Source: Planctomycetota bacterium (GTDB lineage Bacteria > Planctomycetota > Planctomycetia > Pirellulales > PNKZ01). Taken from it: a DNA stretch of 35,557 nt. The stretch lies in assembly GCA_018242585.1 (NCBI GenBank), contig JAFEBQ010000004.1:1-35557 (forward strand). Direction: 5' to 3'. The notes below the pieces were generated by a model that saw only the letters and a program-made list of their open reading frames with translations, made no database searches and was not told where the DNA came from. Position numbers and translations under genes: made by a program. Numbering within the stretch: position 1 is the first letter of the stretch; every line of letters begins with the position of its first letter. Of the stretch, positions 17,030 through 24,081 are shown in pieces.

Positions 17030-17337
17030 GATTTCACTCCGTTGAAAGTTGGCAAGTTGTCATCCCGACAGTGACAATCAAAGGGCAATCGCCGTGCCAG
17101 CGCGCATTACCTTTGCGGCAGGAAGCGCGGAAGTTGAGCGGCAGCCGCGAGATAGTTCGCGCTAGGATCGAATCGCGTGAGCCGGACGGGCAACAACAGC
17201 GCCGCGACCTCGCAACACGCGACGCGATTCCGACACAACCAAGTGCCGTTAAGATGTAACGGTCACGGAACGTCTGCCACTGGTAGCCAATCGCCAGTTA
17301 CGGGGTATCTGACCCACCAGGGACGTGCCGCAAAACG
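17030..17337. other. Gap between small secreted protein gene and tRNA-Leu
   Basis: No gene is supported in these 308 bases. They hold the upstream region of the small secreted protein gene and a weak hairpin (CCGTTA-AGATG-TAACGG, around 17245-17260). No promoter boxes of convincing quality were found. Confidence 0.4.
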
Positions 17338-17366
17338 AAAACAGCCCCGTGGATCGGGGCTGTTTT
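17338..17366 (-). terminator. Intrinsic terminator of tRNA-Leu
   Basis: A perfect 12-base stem (AAAACAGCCCCG, 17338-17349, with 17355-17366) encloses a five-base loop. On the minus strand the right arm ends in TTTT followed by CGTTTT. It starts 11 bases after the tRNA 3' end and could also work for the other strand. Confidence 0.85.
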
Positions 17367-17377
17367 ACCGGCCAGAG

Positions 17378-17461
17378 TGCCCGGGAGAGGGATCGAACCT
17401 CCACGATCTTGCGATCACAAGCTCCTGAGGCTTGCGCGTCTGCCAATTCCGCCACCCGGGC
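17378..17461 (-). tRNA. tRNA-Leu, anticodon CAG
   Basis: This 84-base class II tRNA is read on the minus strand. The acceptor stem is GCCCGGG with CCCGGGC and discriminator A. The D arm has TGGCGGAATTGGCAGACGC, the anticodon arm is CAAGC-CTCAGGA-GCTTG (anticodon CAG, decoding CUG), a variable arm of leucine type (TGATCGCAAGATCG region) follows, and the T arm is GAGGTTCGATCCCTC. The 3' CCA is not encoded (CTC follows), so it must be added by nucleotidyltransferase. The gene has its own promoter and terminator. Confidence 0.97.
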
Positions 17462-17488
17462 TCGGGTTACCAGAGGCAAGACCCTCAA

Positions 17489-17517
17489 TATATAGGTGGG
17501 AAAGCTCGGTTTGGCAA
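17489..17517 (-). promoter_or_regulatory. Sigma-70-type promoter of tRNA-Leu
   Basis: On the minus strand TTGCCA (17517-17512) is followed after exactly 17 bases by TATATA (17494-17489). The -10 box lies 27 bases before the mature tRNA 5' end. This is the best housekeeping promoter visible in the window. Confidence 0.65.
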
Positions 17518-17560
17518 GCACCCCAGCCCCCGCTCCAGGCCGCGACAATCCGCAGGTTCG

Positions 17561-17585
17561 CGCCGCTTGCATGCGGCGTCGCTAC
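17561..17585 (-). repeat. Solitary REP-like GTAG hairpin
   Basis: On the minus strand GTAG (17585-17582) is followed after three bases by a perfect hairpin CGCCGC, loop ATGCAA, GCGGCG. It lies in the 421-base gap between tRNA-Leu and the ThuA-like gene. That gap also holds the repeats at 17737-17757 and 17761-17837 and no supported gene. Confidence 0.55.
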
Positions 17586-17736
17586 CGACGAAAAAGCCGG
17601 TGTCCACTTTCCGTTTCGATTGGCCCCGGCAAACACACGTCCGCTTCCTCGGGTGGGGTGCCCCGGAGGCGCCAAATCATCGCATGGCCAGCCAAACCAG
17701 TTGGCGCAGCGCGATGAGTTGTGAACGTGAAAGTTT

Positions 17737-17757
17737 GGTGCTCACAGAGCACCCTAC
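17737..17757 (-). repeat. Solitary REP-like GTAG hairpin
   Basis: On the minus strand GTAG is followed by the perfect hairpin GGTGCT, loop CTGTG, AGCACC. The hairpin sequence is unrelated to the other GTAG hairpins in the window, although the layout is the same. Confidence 0.6.
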
Positions 17758-17760
17758 CGA

Positions 17761-17837
17761 GTGGCGCGACGCCCCTGCTAACGATACTTTAATTCGCGAT
17801 TCCCCACGCTCTGCGCTACATTTGGGACGTGTCACCC
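17761..17837. repeat. Second, diverged copy of the GTGGC-ended repeat
   Basis: The right part (17797-17837) matches 5571-5611 at 34 of 41 positions, and the left part (GTGGC, then ACGCCCCT and CTAA) resembles 5514-5531. The element is shorter than the first copy and its ends pair less well. It ends about 45 bases before the ThuA-like gene. Confidence 0.55.
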
Positions 17838-17882
17838 CGACGCGGCGCGTGACTTCAACTCTCACCACCAGGGATCCCACCG

Positions 17883-18617
17883 ATGACTTCCTCTCCGGCC
17901 CCGCGCAAGCCACTGGAAAACGTCCTGGTCTACAGCAACCCGGCCTGGTATCGCCACACCACGCTGTCGGCCACGAACCATTGGTTCTTCCATTTCGCGC
18001 TCGACAACGGCATTAATATCGACGAGACCGCCGATCCCGAGAAGCTGGAACTCGACGACCTGATGCGCTATCAGGTGTTGGTCCTCAACAGCGCGACCAA
18101 CTTTGGCGAAGGGTTGGGCGAGAAGCAACGCCGCGAATTGATCGAATGGTTTCGCCAGGGTCACGGTATCGTCGCGATCCACGCCGCGGCGGTACATCAC
18201 AACGCTTGGGATTGGTACGCCAATCTGGTCGGCTGCGACTTCGCGGCCGACTCGGATCGGACGCGAGCGCGCTTGGTAATCGATCCGACCGCCTACCATC
18301 ACCCTGCCGTGGCGCCGTTCGCACCCGAGTGGTGGATCACCGAGGAATGGCTCTGCTTCGATCGGGCCGTGACGGGGCAACCGAATGTGAAGGTGTTGAT
18401 GCGGCTGGACGAGTCGACGTTCGATCCGATCCGCGTGAAGTTCAAGGAGATGAACGTCGCGCCGATGGGGGCAGATCACCCGGCCGCGTGGACGCGCGAA
18501 GTCGAAGGTGGCCGCTTCCTGTACACCGCCATCGGCCACGATGTGCGAGTGTTGAACAGCGAATTCGGCCGCCGGCACATGCTCGAAGCCCTCCGCTGGG
18601 CCGCCGGCGCGGTGTGA
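17883..18617 (+). CDS. ThuA-like (class I glutamine amidotransferase fold) protein
   Basis: This protein of 244 residues has the ThuA/trehalose-utilisation pattern. It has an N-terminal strand VLVYSNPAWYRH, a central LNSATNFGEGLGEKQRRELIEWFRQGHGIVAIHAAA, the W-x-x-GC-F segment (YANLVGCDF), the motif HHPAV, and near the end GRFLYTAIGHD. ThuA domains are frequent in planctomycete carbohydrate catabolism, and their exact activity is poorly established. No signal peptide is seen, so a cytoplasmic place is likely. AGGGA lies eight bases before the ATG. There is no carbohydrate operon beside it, so no substrate is suggested. Confidence 0.88.
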   Translation: MTSSPAPRKPLENVLVYSNPAWYRHTTLSATNHWFFHFALDNGINIDETADPEKLELDDLMRYQVLVLNSATNFGEGLGEKQRRELIEWFRQGHGIVAIHAAAVHHNAWDWYANLVGCDFAADSDRTRARLVIDPTAYHHPAVAPFAPEWWITEEWLCFDRAVTGQPNVKVLMRLDESTFDPIRVKFKEMNVAPMGADHPAAWTREVEGGRFLYTAIGHDVRVLNSEFGRRHMLEALRWAAGAV

Positions 18618-18639
18618 CGAACAGATAACGATCTTTTCT

Positions 18640-18826
18640 GTAGCCCAGGCGTTCACGCCTGGGTTTACAGCACCAACACCAACAAAACTGATTGGCGAGC
18701 CCCGTTCACGGGGCTTAGTTGCGGCTAGAAACGCGCTCGATTCGCAATCGGCACGAAAGCCCGGTGAACCGGGCTACACGATTCTTTTGTCATGCCGCTG
18801 TTCCCAGGCGTGAACGCCTGGGCTAC
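18640..18826. repeat. Double BIME-like element with four GTAG-type hairpins
   Basis: Four hairpins with four-base loops lie in mirror order. The outer pair (18640-18663 and 18803-18826) is a perfect 24-base inverted repeat made of GTAG plus the stem CCCAGGCG/CGCCTGGG. The inner pair has arms AGCCCCG/CGGGGCT (18698-18715) and AGCCCGG/CCGGGCT (18758-18775), the latter again flanked by CTAC. Loops are TTCA in the left two and TGAA in the right two, so each right hairpin is an inverted REP. The element fills the gap between two convergent genes. Confidence 0.8.
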
Positions 18827-18884
18827 GCAAAAGACGCTCGCATTGTTCGCGTGCCGGCTGGCAACGTCCTTACCCTCCCTCCTG

Positions 18885-18905
18885 CCCCTCCCTGAAAGGG
18901 AGGGG
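18885..18905. repeat. Perfect short palindrome CCCCTCCCT/AGGGAGGGG
   Basis: Nine-base arms enclose a GAA loop, followed by TGTTTGCG. It lies between the convergent ThuA-like and phosphotransferase-like genes. It could act as a weak terminator for the plus-strand gene or be another repeat unit. Confidence 0.5.
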
Positions 18906-18956
18906 TGTTTGCGTATGCCGCGGCGTGCTTTGTCATCAGCGCTGCGCGTGATTACT

Positions 18957-19952
18957 TCAAAACGCCTCGATGCGGCGCAGGAGATGTTCGAGCCGCGCTT
19001 GAACTTTAGCCCGATCGCTGAAATCGCGATGTTCGATTAAGAGCCAGCGGAGCCAGTTCAAGCCGCTGAGCAGGACGCTCGAACGATCGTAGATCGCGAT
19101 CATGTTCCCTTCGTTCATTGTCAACGGCCGTTGCGATTGATAGGCCGCCACTCCTTGCTCCCACAGCGAGGCGTCGTTTTCGGCCATGCTTCCCAACAGC
19201 CGGGCGATGTCGCTGGCGACACAGTCGCTCCGCATAGCGCTGTAATCGATCAAGCCGGTTACCGCGTCCCCGTCGAACAGCACATTAGCGTGCCAGACAT
19301 CCCCCAGGCACGGCTGTAGCGGCAACTCTCGTTCGGCCGCCGGCACGAGCAACTTCTCGACGCTGGGCAGGTGCCTGACCAGTAGCGGAAAGTACTGCCG
19401 GGCCCAGGCCTGGACCGCCGCGTCGCCGCCCTTGCCGATGGCCGCTTCGATTTGCTCTAGCTCCGTGCGGCGCAGCGAACGAATCATTTTGAGGCGGTTA
19501 GCCAGGCTGGCTGCCTTGCCACGTCGCAACTGTTTGGCGGCCTTGGCGGCGGCCAGATGAAACTGGCCCAGGGCCATGCACGCCGCCACCAGCTTGGCCA
19601 AGCTGGGCTCGCGCTCATAGCTGGCCTCGCCGGGCAGCCAACGCGCCAACTCCCAGAACTGTCCCTCGTGCCGGACCCAGGTGTTCCCCGACCGTGCCCG
19701 CTCGGGGGGCGCGAACAGGGTAAAGCCGGCCTGGCCGACTTGCCGGAGCACGGCGTGAATCCAGGCCAGCCGGACGGGCTCGGGATGGTCGAGGGGCCAT
19801 TGCCGCAGCAGCCAAGTGCCGTGCGGGCCGGTGAAACGCCAGAGTTTGGCCCCGCTTAGCCCGCCGCCCCCGTCCAGGGACTCGCAGGTGGCGTTTTGCA
19901 GCCGATCGCCGTATTGCTCAAGGACCGGTGCAGGGGGCAATTGACCAAACAT
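18957..19952 (-). CDS. APH-family phosphotransferase-like protein
   Basis: This 331-residue protein has the aminoglycoside/choline kinase-like fold. A glycine-rich N-terminal loop (LDGGGGLSGAKLWRF) is followed by a Leu/Trp-rich lobe. The catalytic loop is CLGDVWHANVLF (D218 and N223) and the metal-binding loop is GLIDYSAMRSDCVASDIARLL (D236). The family normally has HGD at the catalytic loop; here the His is Leu. Such proteins phosphorylate small hydroxyl compounds. The substrate is unknown and antibiotic resistance should not be assumed. ATG at 19952 is preferred over a TTG 22 codons upstream. It is divergent from the metalloprotease gene. Confidence 0.8.
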   Translation of the reverse strand: MFGQLPPAPVLEQYGDRLQNATCESLDGGGGLSGAKLWRFTGPHGTWLLRQWPLDHPEPVRLAWIHAVLRQVGQAGFTLFAPPERARSGNTWVRHEGQFWELARWLPGEASYEREPSLAKLVAACMALGQFHLAAAKAAKQLRRGKAASLANRLKMIRSLRRTELEQIEAAIGKGGDAAVQAWARQYFPLLVRHLPSVEKLLVPAAERELPLQPCLGDVWHANVLFDGDAVTGLIDYSAMRSDCVASDIARLLGSMAENDASLWEQGVAAYQSQRPLTMNEGNMIAIYDRSSVLLSGLNWLRWLLIEHRDFSDRAKVQARLEHLLRRIEAF

Positions 19953-20243
19953 GCTGGATACCGGGCCTAACGATTGTGCCGGTGGTCCGGCCGAATCGCC
20001 GGGAAAAGCGCCCGCCAAATTTACCCGTTATGCCGATCTTACGTAACTCGCAATGTCGTTATTATGCGTTATATTTGAGGCGACTTAACACGTTGCATTC
20101 TCGCCACACGGAGCCGCGACAAACTGGCTTTCGCGCCCCAGAGGGTCGCCCAGACAAAGCCAGGGGGCAGGTCGTACCTACCGCAGCTCTCCAGTCTTCC
20201 GCATCGGGCCGCATACCGCACTTCCCGCCAAGGGTTTTAACCA

Positions 20244-22979
20244 ATGACTTACTACGCTCGTCGTCTGCACTCGATGGTTGCTCCGGCCTTGCTGGCCCTG
20301 GGTTGTTTCGCGATTCCGGTCGCCGCCCGGGCCGAGGAAGCTCCGGCCGACAAGGTCAAAGCTGACGGTGCCACGACCACCCCGGCCACGACGACGACCA
20401 CGGCGACCACCACCACTTCAACCGCCGTCAAGCCGAAGTATCCGCCTCACGCCGAAGTCTTGAAGGATTTCAAAGCGATCGACGGCCTGGTCAAGTTGTA
20501 CCAGAAGGAAACGAAGCTCTACGCCGAGTTGGCGACGTCACAGTTGAACAAAGACTTCATCGTGTTGACCTCGATTGCCCGCGGCATCGGCGAGGCCCCG
20601 CTGCTGGGCGGCATGACTTGGGGCTTTGGCGATGATTGGCTGTGGCAGTTCCGCAAGGTCGACGACAACATTCAGGTCGTCCGCCGCAACGTCCGTTTCC
20701 GCGCGGCCAAGGGGACGCCCGAAGAAAAGGCCGTTTCGCTGGCCTATACCGACAGCGTGCTGTTTTCGCAGCCGATCATGACCGTGGGGCCGAATGGCGG
20801 CGTGGTGATCGATCTGACGTCGATCTTCATGTCGGACCTGCCGCAGTTTGGCATGATCATGCCTGGCTTTGCCTTTTCGTCCCCCAAGTCGACCTGGGCC
20901 TCGGTGCTGGGCATGAAGGACAATGTCGAACTCGAAGTGGCCGCGACCTACGCCTCGTCCGGCGGCCGCGAGTTCGACACCGTGGCCGACAGCCGCGGCG
21001 TCTCGATCAACGTCCACTACTCGATCAGCCTGTTGCCCGAGACTGGCTACCAGCCGCGGCACGCCGACGACCGGGTGGGCTACTTCCTGACGGCGATCAA
21101 GGACTATTCGCTGAAGAACGACCAGGACCGCTTCGTCCGGCTGATCAATCGTTGGGATCTGCAAAAGGCCGACACGACCGCCGAACTTTCGCCGCCGAAG
21201 AAGCCGATCGTCTTCTGGCTGGAAAAGACCGTTCCCTATCAGTACCGCGCGGCCATCCGCGAAGGGATCATGGAATGGAACAAGGCCTTTGAACGGGCCG
21301 GCTTCTCGAACGCCATCGAAGTTCGCCAACAGCCAGATAACGCCGACTGGCATCCCGAAGACATCAACTACAACACCTTCCGCTGGATCACGGCGAGCGC
21401 CGGTTTTGCGATGGGCCCGTCGCGCGTGAACCCACTGACCGGGCAGATTCTCGACGCCGACATCATCTTCGACGCCGACTTTGTCCAGCACTGGAAGCGC
21501 GAGTACGAAACATTCACGCCGGCGTCGATTGCCGCCCTGACCGGCGGCCCGCTGGACATTGCCAGCTATGAAGAACAACTGCGCAACGTCCCGCCGGGAC
21601 AACGCCACGGCTTCCTGTGCCAGTGCCACCTGCACAATGGCATGTCCAGCCAACTGGCGCTCGGCGCATCGAGCATCGTGGCGCGGCTGGGCGTCGGCGC
21701 CAGCGCGGCCAAGGAGACCGAGAAGCTGATCGCCCAAGGGTTGAAGGAAGTGACCATGCACGAAGTCGGGCACACGCTCGGCCTGCGGCACAACTTCAAG
21801 GCCAGCACGCTCTACTCGTTGAAGGACATGAACGACAAGAGCAAGACCCAGGCGACGGGCATCGTCGCTTCGGTCATGGATTACTCGCCGGCCAACCTGG
21901 TCCCCAAGGAAATGACGCAAGGTGACTACTACTCGACCACCGTCGGCCCGTACGACATGTGGGCGATCGAGTACGGCTACAAGGCACTGCCCGGCGGCAC
22001 CGAGGGGGAAGTGGCCGAATTGAAGAAGATTGCCGCTCGCAGTGGCGAGCCGGCCCTGGCCTATGCCACCGATGAAGACACCCGTGGGATCGACCCGGAC
22101 CCGTATTCGAATCGCTTCGACCTGGGCAACGACCCGGTGGCGTTCGCCAAGATGCGCACGCAACTGGTGGGCGAGTTGTGGCCTGGCATCGTCGACAAGG
22201 TGACCAAGGACGGCGACGGCTATCAGCGCGCTCGCCAGGCCTTTGGCGTGTTACTGTCGAACTACGGCCAAGCGACGTTCTTTACCGCGCGACTGGTCGG
22301 CGGCCTGTCGATTTCGCGTTCGCACAAGGGCGACGCCAAAGCGCCGGCCCCCGTGGAGGTGATTTCGGTGGCCAAGCAGCGTGAAGCCCTGGGCCTGATC
22401 GAGCAAGCCGTGCTTAGCGACAAGCCATTCAACTTCCCGCCCGAACTTTACGGACACCTGGCGACGACGCACTGGAGCCACTGGGGCGTTCGCGAGCCGA
22501 CGCGCAGCGATTACGCCGTACACGAGGTGATCGCCATGTGGCAGTCGCGCGTGCTCGACCAGTTGCTGTCTTCGCTGACGCTCGAACGGCTGCACGACGC
22601 CGAGTTGAAGGTTCCGGCCGACCAGGACGCGCTGACCACCGCCGAGTTGATCGAGCGGTTGACCAAGGCGGTGTTCGCCGAGCTGAACGCCCTGCCGGCG
22701 GGCCCCTATACCACTCGCAAGCCGGCCATCAGCAGCCTGCGTCGCAACTTGCAGCGGATTTATCTGAAGCGGCTGTCGACGATTGCCTTGGGGCAAAGCG
22801 GCGCGCCGGAAGATTGCCAGTCGGTGGCCTATGCCCAGTTGTCGGCGCTGGCCGGGCGGATGAACGACATCGTGACCAAGGAAGAGAAGCTCGACGCCTA
22901 TACCAAGGCTCACTTGCAAGAAAGCGCCGAGCGCATCGACAAGGTTCTGGACGCCCGATTGACGATCAGCCGTCCGTAG
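20244..22979 (+). CDS. Secreted zinc metalloprotease (DUF5117/DUF5118-type, metzincin signature)
   Basis: This 911-residue protein has a signal peptide (about 1-29, APALLALGCFAIPVAARA) and then a Thr-rich low-complexity linker (about 45-63). The large N-terminal part matches the DUF5118/DUF5117 pattern (YQKETKLYAELATSQLNKDF, GMTWGFGDDWLW). The catalytic zinc site is HEVGHTLGLRH with H506, E507, H510 and H516, and the downstream SVMDYSPANLV is a Met-turn-like segment typical of metzincins. It should act outside the inner membrane. AAGGG lies nine bases before the ATG. The substrate and any inhibitor partner are unknown. Confidence 0.9.
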   Translation: MTYYARRLHSMVAPALLALGCFAIPVAARAEEAPADKVKADGATTTPATTTTTATTTTSTAVKPKYPPHAEVLKDFKAIDGLVKLYQKETKLYAELATSQLNKDFIVLTSIARGIGEAPLLGGMTWGFGDDWLWQFRKVDDNIQVVRRNVRFRAAKGTPEEKAVSLAYTDSVLFSQPIMTVGPNGGVVIDLTSIFMSDLPQFGMIMPGFAFSSPKSTWASVLGMKDNVELEVAATYASSGGREFDTVADSRGVSINVHYSISLLPETGYQPRHADDRVGYFLTAIKDYSLKNDQDRFVRLINRWDLQKADTTAELSPPKKPIVFWLEKTVPYQYRAAIREGIMEWNKAFERAGFSNAIEVRQQPDNADWHPEDINYNTFRWITASAGFAMGPSRVNPLTGQILDADIIFDADFVQHWKREYETFTPASIAALTGGPLDIASYEEQLRNVPPGQRHGFLCQCHLHNGMSSQLALGASSIVARLGVGASAAKETEKLIAQGLKEVTMHEVGHTLGLRHNFKASTLYSLKDMNDKSKTQATGIVASVMDYSPANLVPKEMTQGDYYSTTVGPYDMWAIEYGYKALPGGTEGEVAELKKIAARSGEPALAYATDEDTRGIDPDPYSNRFDLGNDPVAFAKMRTQLVGELWPGIVDKVTKDGDGYQRARQAFGVLLSNYGQATFFTARLVGGLSISRSHKGDAKAPAPVEVISVAKQREALGLIEQAVLSDKPFNFPPELYGHLATTHWSHWGVREPTRSDYAVHEVIAMWQSRVLDQLLSSLTLERLHDAELKVPADQDALTTAELIERLTKAVFAELNALPAGPYTTRKPAISSLRRNLQRIYLKRLSTIALGQSGAPEDCQSVAYAQLSALAGRMNDIVTKEEKLDAYTKAHLQESAERIDKVLDARLTISRP

Positions 22980-23051
22980 CATAACGTGCATTCGGAGGGG
23001 GCTGGCCGGGTGCGAAGCGCTGGCCGGCCGCCCGACGAGGAGCCGGCTACG

Positions 23052-23399
23052 ATGAAACTGGTGATGGCGGTCGTACAACCGACCAAGTTGGACGCGCTGC
23101 GCGACGCGCTGGAAAAGATTGGCGTCACCCGGATGACGGTCTGCGACGCGCAGGGCTACGCCCGGCAGCGGGGCCGCACCGAGATGTACCGGGGCAACGA
23201 GTACCGGACCAATCTGCTCCGCAAGGTCAGCGTGGAAATCGTCATCAACGACGACTTTCTCGACCGCACGCTCGAAACGATCCAAGCCGTCACCCGCACC
23301 GGGCACGAGGGGGCGATCGGGGACGGCAAAGTGTTCGTCGTCGCGGCCGAGCGCGTGATCCGCGTCAGCGACGGCCTGGAAGGATTTGAAGCGGTGTGA
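23052..23399 (+). CDS. glnB: PII nitrogen-regulatory protein
   Basis: PII trimers sense 2-oxoglutarate and ATP/ADP and steer nitrogen assimilation. The 115 residues are close to the usual length. The T-loop carries GYARQRGRTEMYRGNEY with Q39 and the modifiable Y51, and RK at 57-58 is kept. The B-loop reads TGHEGAIGDGKVFV, three residues longer than the common TGKIGDGKIF. The C-loop reads VIRVSDG, where the usual second Arg (VIRIRTG) is Ser106. GAGGAG stands nine bases before the ATG, which rejects a longer frame from 22986. It lies 72 bases after the metalloprotease gene, and no ammonium transporter or glutamine synthetase is adjacent. Confidence 0.92.
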   Translation: MKLVMAVVQPTKLDALRDALEKIGVTRMTVCDAQGYARQRGRTEMYRGNEYRTNLLRKVSVEIVINDDFLDRTLETIQAVTRTGHEGAIGDGKVFVVAAERVIRVSDGLEGFEAV

Positions 23400-23526
23400 G
23401 GAAGTGATGAGTGATGAGTGGTTATCATCTACTCGTCTGGCGCTTCCCCTTTGTGCATTTTTCTTTTGGGGCCTATATCACGGCCGTTCTGTATTCATCA
23501 TTCCGCACTCATCATTCATCACTTCC
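23400..23526. repeat. Inverted repeat filling the glnB-downstream gap
   Basis: The arms at 23400-23420 (GGAAGTGATGAGTGATGAGTG, one mismatch to its inverse) and 23506-23526 match at 20 of 21 positions. The left arm begins directly after the glnB stop codon and the right arm ends three bases before the next ATG. The 85 bases between them hold extra TCATCATT copies. Confidence 0.7.
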
Positions 23527-23529
23527 CCC

Positions 23530-23880
23530 ATGCCTTCTCTCGTCTTCATCTCAGCTGACTTGCTGGGCTTTTCGGCCGTCGATGTGGCCGCGCGGCAAGC
23601 TGGGACCAAACTCGTCACGATTCGCGATTGGCAGGACTTGGCTGCGCAAATGCCTCCGGACACCGCGCGCGTGATCGTCGATCTCGACACGCCGGGGCTC
23701 GACATCGCCGGCGTGGTGCGGACGGTTCGCGACATTGCGCCGGCGGCCGAGATCATCGGCTATGGGCCGCACGTGAAGACGGCCTTGCTGGCCGCAGCCG
23801 AGCAAGCCGGTTGCCAAGTCATCAGCCGCGGGCAATTCCACGCCAATCTCGGTGCGCTGGCCGTTGTGCCAGCTTCGTAG
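23530..23880 (+). CDS. Orphan receiver-like protein of unknown function
   Basis: This 116-residue protein has alternating strands and helices as in response-regulator receiver domains: LVFISADLLGFS, then VIVDLDTPGLDIAGVV (D51/D53 at the phosphorylation-site position), EIIGYGPHVKTALLAAAEQAG, and VISRGQF. The acidic pair at the end of strand 1, the Thr/Ser of strand 4 and the Lys of strand 5 are not recognisable, so phosphorylation is doubtful. It has no output domain and no kinase neighbour. No ribosome binding site is visible, because the right arm of an inverted repeat ends three bases before the ATG. It follows glnB and may be co-transcribed. Confidence 0.6.
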   Translation: MPSLVFISADLLGFSAVDVAARQAGTKLVTIRDWQDLAAQMPPDTARVIVDLDTPGLDIAGVVRTVRDIAPAAEIIGYGPHVKTALLAAAEQAGCQVISRGQFHANLGALAVVPAS

Positions 23881-24018
23881 GTTGCCTTTTTTCGGACGAC
23901 CCGACTGGCGATGCTAGCTGGCCATTTGCGTGGTGCGTGTCGACATCCGGGTTCGACCTGGGCAATCCTGGCGAATTCTTACACAGTTGCCGAAGGAAAC
24001 TGGGGCGTGCCCTGCTTT

Positions 24019-24047
24019 CACGTCGAAACTAGACGTGCGTTTTCTTG
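24019..24047 (+). terminator. Possible weak intrinsic terminator
   Basis: CACGTC (24019-24024) and GACGTG (24032-24037) form a six-base stem with a seven-base loop, followed by CGTTTTCTTG. It lies between the receiver-like gene and the outer-membrane gene. The stem is short, so the call is tentative. Confidence 0.3.
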
Positions 24048-24081
24048 CGCGCGTGGTCTGTAATCTTTTGGCGTGATTGCC

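Noticed and set aside
17432..18016. 194-codon frame overlapping tRNA-Leu and the ThuA-like gene start
   Set aside because: It covers the tRNA, its promoter and several repeats, and the product is compositionally random.
18957..19952. Antibiotic-resistance gene
   Set aside because: The APH fold is shared by many metabolic kinases, the catalytic loop is atypical, and there is no mobile context.
20538..22163. 541-codon open frame on the minus strand opposite the metalloprotease gene
   Set aside because: The opposite strand encodes the metalloprotease with signal peptide and zinc site. The antisense product has the same biased composition as other shadows.
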